From: Byssothecium circinans
Lineage: Eukaryota; Ascomycota; Dothideomycetes; Pleosporales; Massarinaceae
Length of the DNA: 64,000 nucleotides
Assembly (NCBI GenBank): GCA_010015675.1
Contig: ML976984.1
Coordinates: 394,800-458,799, forward strand
Direction: 5' to 3'
The notes under the pieces are model-generated. The model was not told the DNA's origin, ran no database searches, and saw only the letters and a list, made by a program, of their open reading frames with translations. Numbering within the stretch: the first letter of the stretch is position 1; every line of letters starts with the position of its first letter. Positions 21,846 through 30,234 of this stretch are shown here, in pieces. Both the position numbers and the translations under genes were made by a program.

Positions 21846-24545
21846 ATGGCGACCACAGCCGTTGGTGCAAAGAGAACATTCTCCACCATGATCGGGGACG
21901 CGGCGCACAGCGTTGAATGGAGCTCGCCTTCGAGGAGGTCCGTCTCACATGGGCATGGCCATCATTTTGGAGCCAGCACCGATGCCATCTGTAAGTCGCA
22001 AGCCCCGGAACCAACAACATATGACTCATGGCTCCTCTATACAGACTCGCGCATCTCGAGCGCCACGCCTACGCCGATGCCACCACTTCCCGAATGTCGC
22101 CGCTACTTTGAACCGGACGCATCGATCGTGCTGGTGGGAATACGGGGCACGGGAAAATCTACGTTGGCCGTCATGGCCTCGATGGCCTGTCGTCGGAGGG
22201 TGGTGGACGTGGAAAGCCAATTCCAGGAAGCAACGGGATTTTCGACCGCCAAATACAGAAAACAGTTTGGAGCCTCAAATCACAATTTACGGCAGGAAGA
22301 ACTATTACGAAACATACTCCAGACCTACGACAAGGACGCTATAATAGTCTGCAACAGAAGCGCGCTTGTAAAAAACGGGCAGGCCCTGCTTCAAGACTTC
22401 TCGAAAACACACCCGGTGATCCATATCGTGCGGGATATTGCCAGCATTCACCATTACCTTGAAGTAGTTGAACTGTCGAAGCTGCAGGACTTGGTGGATT
22501 TCACGGCACCTATCTTTCGAAGGTGTTCCAACTATGAGTTCTACAACATCTCCGAGACCGAAGCCTCCATGTCGGTGGTGCCTGCGAACCAACCGTCAGT
22601 CCCTGCCTTTCTGACACTCAAACGAGCCGAACGCACATTTCTCAAGTTTCTTTCCTTGATCATATCGCCAACAGCAACGTACGGTACAGGCCAAGGTGTA
22701 CCGATATCCTTCGAGCCAGGCTTCCCACTATCGGAAGTTCCCGTTGAGCTGAGAAAATACACGTGCGCGGTCCAGGTACCTCTCGCCGATTTACTCTCCG
22801 AAGATGTCGATATTGAAGAGTTGGAATTTGGTTCGGACGCGTTTGAGATAGTAGTAGAGCCTACCGACCTCGATCCACGTCTACAGCAGCTCCCTTCCGA
22901 ACGAGCTGATCGCATTAGCAGCGCAATATCGAGAGTTCGGAGAAGCACTGTTGTCCCAATCATATATCACGTCACACCTGTAAGCGATCAGCAGTCCACA
23001 GCATCTTACTTGGAGCATGTGCGCCATGGGCTACGCTTGGCGCCAGCGTTCGCTACCATCGATCTGTCGCTGGACGAAGAATCTGTTCGAGATATCATTG
23101 AATCGCGAGGGTCGACAAAGATGATAGGCCATTTACATACTTCTGTCGATTGGTACAATCCGTTCTGGATCGAGAAATACGACGCCGCAATGCGTCTTGG
23201 ATGCACTGCTGTTCGATTCACTCGTCCCGGTAATTTTATGGATGATAACATGGTTGTCCAGAGCTTTCGAAACAAAGTCTATGAGAAGCCCCGAACAATC
23301 CCTCTGATCTGCTTCAACACCGGACGTGCAGGCCGTCGCTCAGCTTGCTTCAACCAAGTGCTCACCAGTGTAATACCGGCATCAGTACGAGATAGCCCTT
23401 CATTTGCAGCTCGAGTGGAGCAAAACCCGGAAACATCTTGGCTCACTGTGCAAGAGGCGACCCACGTTCTCTACGCCTCTTTCACTTATGACCCTATCAA
23501 GTTCTACATCGTGGGCGCACATTCTGGATACAGCTTATCACCAGCTATGCATAATGCTGCTTACAAGGCTACCGGCATGCCTCATCATTACGCCACCGCT
23601 CAAACTTCCTCCTTGAACACTCTGCAAGAGTTAGTTCAGGATCCCAACTTTGGCGGAACAGCGATCAGTCAACCCTTTAAGCTTGAGGTGATATCATTAG
23701 TCCATTCAATGAGTCGTCATGCGCGGGCAATTGGAGCGGTCAATACCCTAATACCTGTGCGCCATCTCAACGCAGACGGAAGCATACCTGGAGATCTTGA
23801 TCTCTTCAAGGAGCGAAATCAGGCGGGCCCCGTCAAAGCCCTATACGGAGATAACACTGATTGGATAGGTATCAAGTCCTGCATCCGAAGAGGGCTTTCG
23901 CCCGCGAACGCTGTGAGACCAAGTACTTGTGGACTAATCATCGGCTCGGGAGGTATGGCACGCGCCGCCGTGTATGCAATGCTCCAGCTAGGGGTGAAGC
24001 ACATGGTAATATACAATCGAACTCTTGCAAACGCAGAAAAGCTAGTAGCTCACTTCGATCGCCTCGTCTCTTCCTCGGCTGATACTGGCCTCCTGCCTCC
24101 TGCTGGCAACTCGCCAGCTCCAACATTCGAGATCCGTCGGTCGCGAGACGAGGCGTGGCCGACTAACTTACGACCACCAACCATCATTTTGTCCTGCATT
24201 CCCACACATTCAGCCAATGATTCTCCGGCACCTGCTTTCACGCTGCCCCCTCAGTGGATGCACAGTCCTACTGGCGGCGTGGTCATCGAGCTGGCTTATC
24301 GAACGTTGAACACGCCGCTCATGAAGCAGATTCGAGAAGAGACGTCCGGCACTTGGGTGTGCATGGACGGTCTTGACCTGTTGCCAGAGCAGGGGTTTGC
24401 GCAATTCGAGCTGTTCACGGGAAAGCGAGCACCCAGGCGCGTTATGCGTGAGGAGGTGTTGCGAGCATGGACAGATGAGCAGGGCCAGTCTGATCCTACA
24501 ATGGTACAGACGAGGCTGGAGGCGATTGATGATCAGGAGCCCTGA
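21846..24545 (+). CDS. qutR: Quinate-pathway repressor, AROM C-terminal-half homologue
   Basis: A single long exon; the ATG at 21846 sits in a perfect context (GCCGCCATGG), giving 899 residues. QutR descends from the last three domains of the pentafunctional AROM enzyme. A shikimate-kinase-like domain starts near residue 90 with an intact P-loop GIRGTGKST (98-106); a type I dehydroquinase-like domain covers about 290-545; a shikimate-dehydrogenase-like domain follows with GYSLSPAMHNAAYKATG, GAVNTLIP and the nucleotide loop IIGSGGMARAAVYAM. It senses pathway intermediates and inhibits QutA, keeping quinate genes off without inducer. The dehydroquinase-like part has Arg in AVRFTR where AROM-type enzymes carry the Schiff-base Lys, consistent with a binding rather than catalytic role (alignment by eye). 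The first 85 residues are low complexity. Confidence 0.93.
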   Translation: MATTAVGAKRTFSTMIGDAAHSVEWSSPSRRSVSHGHGHHFGASTDAICKSQAPEPTTYDSWLLYTDSRISSATPTPMPPLPECRRYFEPDASIVLVGIRGTGKSTLAVMASMACRRRVVDVESQFQEATGFSTAKYRKQFGASNHNLRQEELLRNILQTYDKDAIIVCNRSALVKNGQALLQDFSKTHPVIHIVRDIASIHHYLEVVELSKLQDLVDFTAPIFRRCSNYEFYNISETEASMSVVPANQPSVPAFLTLKRAERTFLKFLSLIISPTATYGTGQGVPISFEPGFPLSEVPVELRKYTCAVQVPLADLLSEDVDIEELEFGSDAFEIVVEPTDLDPRLQQLPSERADRISSAISRVRRSTVVPIIYHVTPVSDQQSTASYLEHVRHGLRLAPAFATIDLSLDEESVRDIIESRGSTKMIGHLHTSVDWYNPFWIEKYDAAMRLGCTAVRFTRPGNFMDDNMVVQSFRNKVYEKPRTIPLICFNTGRAGRRSACFNQVLTSVIPASVRDSPSFAARVEQNPETSWLTVQEATHVLYASFTYDPIKFYIVGAHSGYSLSPAMHNAAYKATGMPHHYATAQTSSLNTLQELVQDPNFGGTAISQPFKLEVISLVHSMSRHARAIGAVNTLIPVRHLNADGSIPGDLDLFKERNQAGPVKALYGDNTDWIGIKSCIRRGLSPANAVRPSTCGLIIGSGGMARAAVYAMLQLGVKHMVIYNRTLANAEKLVAHFDRLVSSSADTGLLPPAGNSPAPTFEIRRSRDEAWPTNLRPPTIILSCIPTHSANDSPAPAFTLPPQWMHSPTGGVVIELAYRTLNTPLMKQIREETSGTWVCMDGLDLLPEQGFAQFELFTGKRAPRRVMREEVLRAWTDEQGQSDPTMVQTRLEAIDDQEP

Positions 24546-24815
24546 TGTAAATAATTGCCCCAAGGATAGCGTGATGTCACTAAAGCAAACATTGAAGATT
24601 CACTCACGGTTGCTTGGCGCTTCCACTCGCTTGATGCATCCTTGTGCGGATCGCCTACCTCAACGCACGGTCCAGCGTATGTAAACCACACCACGCGTGG
24701 TAATAATGGATTCACTGTTTACCTCGTCGCTACCCCAATATATTTTGGAATTCTGCAATTCTACAACTCCCTACGCGATCAAACGGCACGCTACTATGCA
24801 AGTTCTAAACCGCAA

Positions 24816-27410
24816 ATGAACGCGCGCCGACCTCTCCAGCCACTCTCGGCCAATATCGCGAGCGCGCAATACAGCTACGAATTCCACCACTACGACCACA
24901 ACAGCGGCACGGATGGACGACATCTCGTCATGGAGCACGACGACCCGCATGCGCTCGGAGGGAATGCGCTTGCCGATCTCGAAAACGACACGCAAGCCGA
25001 CGACTTCGACCGGCTTATGCTGCAGAATGCTCGAGAGGAGCAACGAACAAGTGACGCGCGTCAGGGCAGAGTGCAGGCATTTCGCAAGGCTCGGGTGCAT
25101 CCACGCGTCGGCATCACCTTGGAAAACCTAGAGAGGCATAATGCGGGGAACAATGGCGGCCAGAGCGTGAATGCGACTGCGAATGCCCATGTGTCGTTCC
25201 ACAGCCCGCCGAGTAGCAACGACTCAGCGAGATCGGACCCGGCGATACAGCCGCCATCGGGCTGGGGGAGGAAAGCAAGAGTCAAGAGAAACTGGATGAG
25301 GACAATCACGTCGGGGGACGAAGAGCAGCAGCAGCAAACGCCTGTCGCGCAAGACACGCCAGATAGATACGGCGCCGATCGCCCATACCCATCCGTTGAA
25401 GACAGCCCACTTTCGCACAAGAGCTCGCTCCAAGGCACGCCAGCTGGTCCTCGACAGAGACAAGACGATGACTGGAGTTTCAATCTGGAAGACGCGTCTG
25501 TGATAGCCTCCACGCCGTACATACCGCGAAACACAGCGTTAGATGATATTCGTCAGAGAGAAATTGATAGTTTGAGGGAGCAAGCCGTCACAACTAACCG
25601 GCTAGGCCAGATAAGAGACACCTCGCCCGAAGAGACGTGGCGCCGCCCACGGTCATCATCTGCGAAATCAACGAGTAGCCAGTCGAATGGAACAGCAGCA
25701 GTACAGTATGCATTACAAGAGGCAGGGTCGCCAGAGAGACATCGTAAGAGAACGAACTCGTGGCAGACGATAGGCAAGTCTCAAGCCGTGACAGGTGAAG
25801 ACATGGAGAATTCGCCTGTAGTGGTGTCTAAAACGAGCTCCGAAACAATTGGCGTGGTTGATCACGGGAATGCGCGGGTCAGGGCAAAGCGTCCGTCGCA
25901 CGGGAGAGATAATTCGCAGGACTTGCTAAGGAGGCTGGCCCGGGTGTCTAATACACCTAGCCCGGGTAGAACAGCCCCACGGCCGAATACTGCACCCGCT
26001 AGACAACCGGGCAGCTCTTCGCAGACCATGGTCTCGGAAACGTCACATACACCGTCAACAAACCGAGACGTAGCGCCCACGACAGGGCCTATAGAAGAGG
26101 GGGGCTCAAACCAAACGGATGCCACGGTACCTGAAGTTGAACCACAAATGCTTCAAAGAGGAGAAGCATTATCTTCCAACCAGGAGAACCGCGCTTCTTC
26201 GCAAGATACGCAGCCAGAAAACATCGATGCTACACCAATACCAGAAGAGAGCACAATACTCCCTCCGAAAACCCCAATAGTAACCGGCGCGTGGATAGAT
26301 ACGCCCCGCCATGCTACAGTCCTCCAACCCACAGCACACCGGCGCTCACGTTCGAAATCACCACAAAAACGTAGCCCCAGCAAAACGTCCCCCCAAAAAC
26401 AGGGCTCCGCCCCCACCGAAGAAGAACAAACTCACACCCTCCCCGAGGCAATCCGTCCACACCTCCCCCGCTCAGCTCTCGAAGCAGTTGTAGAAGAGGC
26501 CCGCGCGCACTCCAACTCCCAAGACCGCCATGACTATGGAGACTCCACCATCAACTCCCTAGAAGAACTCATCACCACACCTCTCGCCGGAATCTCCCCA
26601 GAAACAGAGGAAGACACGCTCCAAGGCCTACAACTCCCCACACAAGCACCCAGAAACGAAAGCGAAAGAAAGCGCCAGGAGGAGTTGTTACATCTGCATC
26701 GAATGAATGAGCGGTTACGCGCCGCGCGGACGAGTATCCGTGATGCCAACCGTGGGATAAGGAGGGTCGAGAACCAAGTGGAGCACGGAGAGAAAGATGA
26801 AAGTGGAGAGGTTGCGAGAGTCGTTTTGGCAGAGTGTCCATGCGCCGTTGACGGCAGTCATCGGACGATATGGCAGAGTTCGAAAAGCCTATTCTACAAT
26901 AAAGGTTCCAATGACAAGAAATGGGGTTGGGGATTGACTTGGCTGAGCATCCTTCTCCTAAGCCTTTTAGCCTGGTTCATAGCGGAGAATATTGCCTGGT
27001 ATGTCCATCTTTTCCCCTCTACATCTCCCATACTCCCCTTTCCCCTCACTGTATCTCAAAGCCGATGGGCTAACCCTCAAAGCAGCGAAATCTGGGGCCA
27101 TCGCGAGTACGCATCGTCCTACTCCCACTACGGCATTCGATGGAACGCACCTCAGTTCCCATACGTGATACCGACCATGATCTACCGCCACCTAATCCGT
27201 CTTTGGTGGCGGCCTGTTTGGGCTTTGTTGTCTTTTCTCTGGAGGACATTGATGGTATGTATCTTTGGTTCCGGGTTCGGTTCTGGTTCCGGCTCTGGAG
27301 GTGCAGAGACGAGGACGATGGAGAGTATAGCGGGGGCTACACGGACTGCGTCTAGGGTAGCTTTTGAGGATGTGGTGTTGGGGATGGGCGCTGACGAGGT
27401 CGTGAGATGA
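24816..27410 (+). CDS. Unrecognised Ser/Thr/Pro-rich protein with C-terminal membrane segment
   Basis: I do not recognise this family. Start ATG at 24816 (MNARRPLQPLSANIAS); the frame is open further upstream but without good start support. A probable in-frame intron runs from 26999 (GTATGT) to 27085 or 27082 (CTAACCCTCAAAGCAG, tandem acceptors), giving about 835 residues; if retained, 864. Residues 1-650 are disordered, rich in Ser, Pro, Gln and charged residues, with SPQKRSPSKTSPQK basic repeats. A helix of coiled-coil type follows (ERKRQEELLHLHRMNERLRAARTSIRDANRGIRRVENQ), then one strong transmembrane segment (WLSILLLSLLAWFIAENIA) and a second hydrophobic stretch (LWWRPVWALLSFLWRTLMVCIFG). 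The pattern would fit a nuclear-envelope or ER tail-anchored protein, but this is a guess. Confidence 0.65.
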   Translation: MNARRPLQPLSANIASAQYSYEFHHYDHNSGTDGRHLVMEHDDPHALGGNALADLENDTQADDFDRLMLQNAREEQRTSDARQGRVQAFRKARVHPRVGITLENLERHNAGNNGGQSVNATANAHVSFHSPPSSNDSARSDPAIQPPSGWGRKARVKRNWMRTITSGDEEQQQQTPVAQDTPDRYGADRPYPSVEDSPLSHKSSLQGTPAGPRQRQDDDWSFNLEDASVIASTPYIPRNTALDDIRQREIDSLREQAVTTNRLGQIRDTSPEETWRRPRSSSAKSTSSQSNGTAAVQYALQEAGSPERHRKRTNSWQTIGKSQAVTGEDMENSPVVVSKTSSETIGVVDHGNARVRAKRPSHGRDNSQDLLRRLARVSNTPSPGRTAPRPNTAPARQPGSSSQTMVSETSHTPSTNRDVAPTTGPIEEGGSNQTDATVPEVEPQMLQRGEALSSNQENRASSQDTQPENIDATPIPEESTILPPKTPIVTGAWIDTPRHATVLQPTAHRRSRSKSPQKRSPSKTSPQKQGSAPTEEEQTHTLPEAIRPHLPRSALEAVVEEARAHSNSQDRHDYGDSTINSLEELITTPLAGISPETEEDTLQGLQLPTQAPRNESERKRQEELLHLHRMNERLRAARTSIRDANRGIRRVENQVEHGEKDESGEVARVVLAECPCAVDGSHRTIWQSSKSLFYNKGSNDKKWGWGLTWLSILLLSLLAWFIAENIAWYVHLFPSTSPILPFPLTVSQSRWANPQSSEIWGHREYASSYSHYGIRWNAPQFPYVIPTMIYRHLIRLWWRPVWALLSFLWRTLMVCIFGSGFGSGSGSGGAETRTMESIAGATRTASRVAFEDVVLGMGADEVVR

Positions 27411-28494
27411 AGAGATGAAGAGATGGGAGTGTTTCGCATATTCATCTGGTTTGGGCTTTAGCGTGGCGCTTCCAAGGTTTTTTCTGTTTGGGGTTGCTGT
27501 TGGAATAGCGTTGGAGTACAGAGCTGTCTGCATTTGCATTTGCATTTGGCTTGAGGAGTTGTATTGTATTATTAGGATTAGGAGCAGGAGCAGGTCTGGA
27601 TACTGTCAAGATGCATGGCATCGCATCGTGTCAAGCCGCGATGTTGAATTTGAGATTATTGGCTCTATGCAAAGCCATTGTTCTGCTTGTCGTTGTGGCA
27701 GGAAAGTAAATTAAACTATTGGTTCCTTATCAAATGTTTGCCTGGAGGCTGTTGGTGGAGATGTTACACGGTCCAAGTAGGTCTGATGTGTGCCTATGGA
27801 GGCGTGGCAGAGACGTGTGAATGTTGTCGTGATAGATGTGAAGCTTGTTCAAATGTTGGGTGGATGGAAACAGTGATGATGATGGGCGATAAGAAGACCG
27901 GTGCGATAGATGACAATCTCCATGTCCGAGTGCGGATCTGGGGAATCTGGGGAGCGGCCGCAACAGGTCTAGTTTCTTCACATGTCCGCCAAGGCGCATC
28001 TTAGTCAGTAATTTTACGCTTAATGAGCCTCTCGTGTCCTGAACTGCTTCAATTTTCTCTCCCCGACGCGACACTGACACCTCACTACACACCGCAAGAC
28101 GACGATCAACCAGGCCCGACCCCTGGCTTTATTCACCATTACGACCCTGAATCGATATCTGCCATCTATGGGCTCAGTACTGAACATCAAGACCGCTTTT
28201 CCCACCTTCTGCGACTGCGCTGTAGCTACCTCCGCAACCCCCAACCCAGCCTTGACTTTCGGCCTTTCCAAGACGGACGCGAGCTTCGGCGCGCTACTGT
28301 GGGACCTACTGGCGGGAGGTCCGCCTTGATCACTGGGCGGACGGTAAACTAACAGAGAGTGATTTTGGAGGTGCACCCTTGTCCACGAGAAATCCGGCTG
28401 CTCGTTTGCTGACGCCCGTAGCAGAGGAACAAGCTGTGACTTGTTTACATAGACCAAGAGCCCATTTCTAAGCCTCTAAAAAAGATCCGGAGCC
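27411..28494. other. Intergenic: 3' region of membrane protein gene and kinase promoter
   Basis: The 1.08-kb space holds short ORFs overlapping on both strands (28023-28352 plus, 28020-28457 minus), judged spurious. Three tandem CATTTG units occur at 27531-27548 in the likely 3' untranslated region. Confidence 0.5.
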
Positions 28495-30234
28495 ATGGCG
28501 CTGTTCGCTTTTGATCACGACGATGGCCACCTCGCAGCGGGCAATGCGCAAAAGGGCCCGCTGGCAGCAGAGAAGGACAAGGACATTGTAATGAGCGAGC
28601 GCATGGAGTTCGAAGGCGCCATGAAGCCGCCAGTCTCAATGGGTACCCCACCTATTACAATCGCGTCGCCCATTCCAAGACGGCTGGTTACGCCGAGCGC
28701 AGAGATGAAGCTGCCTGGCCCGGAGAAGCTCGACCACGAAGCCATACGCAAGAAGCGGATGAACAAGAAGAAAAAGAAGAAGGCCAACACTGCTACTGCC
28801 ATGTCTACAGTGCGCGGATTCGAGACGCCATTGGCATCGGGAGACGACTCCGACTACTCTGTTGCGACCACTCCGCGGTTTGGCCCCTCCTTGTCCGGCC
28901 TCCCCAGCATTACGAGCAGCCCTGCCCTGCGCCCCATGTCTGCTGCTAGCGGCATCAGTAACCTCAAACAGCAGCTGGAGGCTCTAAACATTGGCCCTCG
29001 GAGCGGGTACAACAGCGGACTTCTCAGGTCTGGCATCTCCAGCAATGCTAGTGTGTCCAACTTTAGCGATAGTGATCGCACTGAGATGGACAGCTATGAG
29101 GTTCCTTTGGTGGAAGACTTTGTGAGCCCAGAGGTGTGCTCGAAGCCATCGACCATGCTCTCAAGCAGCGTTACGCGCAAGATGACAGCTGATGATTTCG
29201 AGCCGCTCGTCTGCCTTGGAACAGGCAGCTTTGGCACCGTCCACCTTGTCAGACAGCACGCTACTGGTCGGCTCTATGCGCAGAAGCAGTTCAAGAAGGC
29301 TTCTTTGACCGTGCGCAAGAAGCTCGTTGAGCAGACCAAGAACGAGCGCGCCATCCTCGAAACCGTCAACCGTCAACCTTTCATTGTCAACTTGTACTAC
29401 GCCTTTCAGGACCATGAGAAGCTATACTTGATCCTGGAATATGCGCAGGGCGGCGAGCTCTTCCACCACCTCGCAACTGAGCGCATGTTCAGCGAAGATA
29501 CGGCTGCATTCTACATGGCTGAAATGGTGCTCGCTCTAAACTACCTCCACCGCACTGTGGGCGTAGTCTATCGTGATCTCAAGCCCGAGAATTGCCTCCT
29601 CGACGCCGAAGGCCATCTTCTCCTCACAGACTTTGGTCTCAGCAAAGTTGCGCTTGAAGAAGAGCGATGCCGCTCCATGGCCGGCACTGTGGACTTTATG
29701 GCTCCCGAAATCCTGAAGGGAGAAGGCTACGATCACGCCGTCGACTGGTGGTCTCTCGGTTGTCTGGGCTACGATCTCCTTACCGGTGCGCCTCCCTTTT
29801 CCGATCAAAGGCACCGCAGGATTGAAGACACCATAGTTCATCACAAGAAGATCAACATGCCGTACTACCTCTCCCAAGACGCAAAGGACATCTTGGCTCG
29901 ATTCCTGCGCAAGGAACCTCGCAAGCGTCTCGGCGGTAACATGCCCAAGGATATTAAGACAATCAAGGCCCATCGCTTCTTCCGCAAACTCGACTGGAAG
30001 AGGCTGGAGGCTAGGGAGCTGGAACCGCCAATCATTCCACTTATCACGGACCCTGAGCTTGCGGAAAACTTCTCGGACGAGTTCACGGCGCAGCCGTTGC
30101 CTAGTCCGGTTATGAGTCGGACTATGGCGTACAATGGGGACATGGACGACGATTCCATCGAGAAGGATCCTTTTGGGGGGTTCAGCTATGTGGCTAGTTC
30201 CAGCTTGTTGAATGAGGGGTTCTGGGGCGAGTAA
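28495..30234 (+). CDS. AGC-family Ser/Thr kinase, S6-kinase/Psk1-like
   Basis: A single exon of 579 residues. A disordered N-terminal region (1-230) includes a KKKKKK basic run near 91-96. The kinase domain spans about 235-490: glycine loop LGTGSFGTVHLV, Lys264 (YAQKQFKK), catalytic YRDLKPEN with Asp361, DFGLSK at 379-384, and APE. The C-terminal AGC tail has a Pro-directed turn-motif region (LPSPVMSR) and a hydrophobic motif FGGFSYV with Ser564, as in TORC1- or TORC2-regulated kinases. The closest named relatives by feature are S. pombe Psk1 and yeast Ypk3, which phosphorylate ribosomal protein S6. The activation loop reads RCRSMAGTVDFMAPE, with Ser394 where most relatives have Thr-Phe-Cys-Gly-Thr. 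Paralogue assignment within S6K/SGK-like kinases is not certain. Confidence 0.85.
   Translation: MALFAFDHDDGHLAAGNAQKGPLAAEKDKDIVMSERMEFEGAMKPPVSMGTPPITIASPIPRRLVTPSAEMKLPGPEKLDHEAIRKKRMNKKKKKKANTATAMSTVRGFETPLASGDDSDYSVATTPRFGPSLSGLPSITSSPALRPMSAASGISNLKQQLEALNIGPRSGYNSGLLRSGISSNASVSNFSDSDRTEMDSYEVPLVEDFVSPEVCSKPSTMLSSSVTRKMTADDFEPLVCLGTGSFGTVHLVRQHATGRLYAQKQFKKASLTVRKKLVEQTKNERAILETVNRQPFIVNLYYAFQDHEKLYLILEYAQGGELFHHLATERMFSEDTAAFYMAEMVLALNYLHRTVGVVYRDLKPENCLLDAEGHLLLTDFGLSKVALEEERCRSMAGTVDFMAPEILKGEGYDHAVDWWSLGCLGYDLLTGAPPFSDQRHRRIEDTIVHHKKINMPYYLSQDAKDILARFLRKEPRKRLGGNMPKDIKTIKAHRFFRKLDWKRLEARELEPPIIPLITDPELAENFSDEFTAQPLPSPVMSRTMAYNGDMDDDSIEKDPFGGFSYVASSSLLNEGFWGE

Noticed and set aside
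29536..29973. 145-codon minus-strand ORF
   Set aside because: Antisense of the kinase domain, which has intact catalytic motifs on the other strand.
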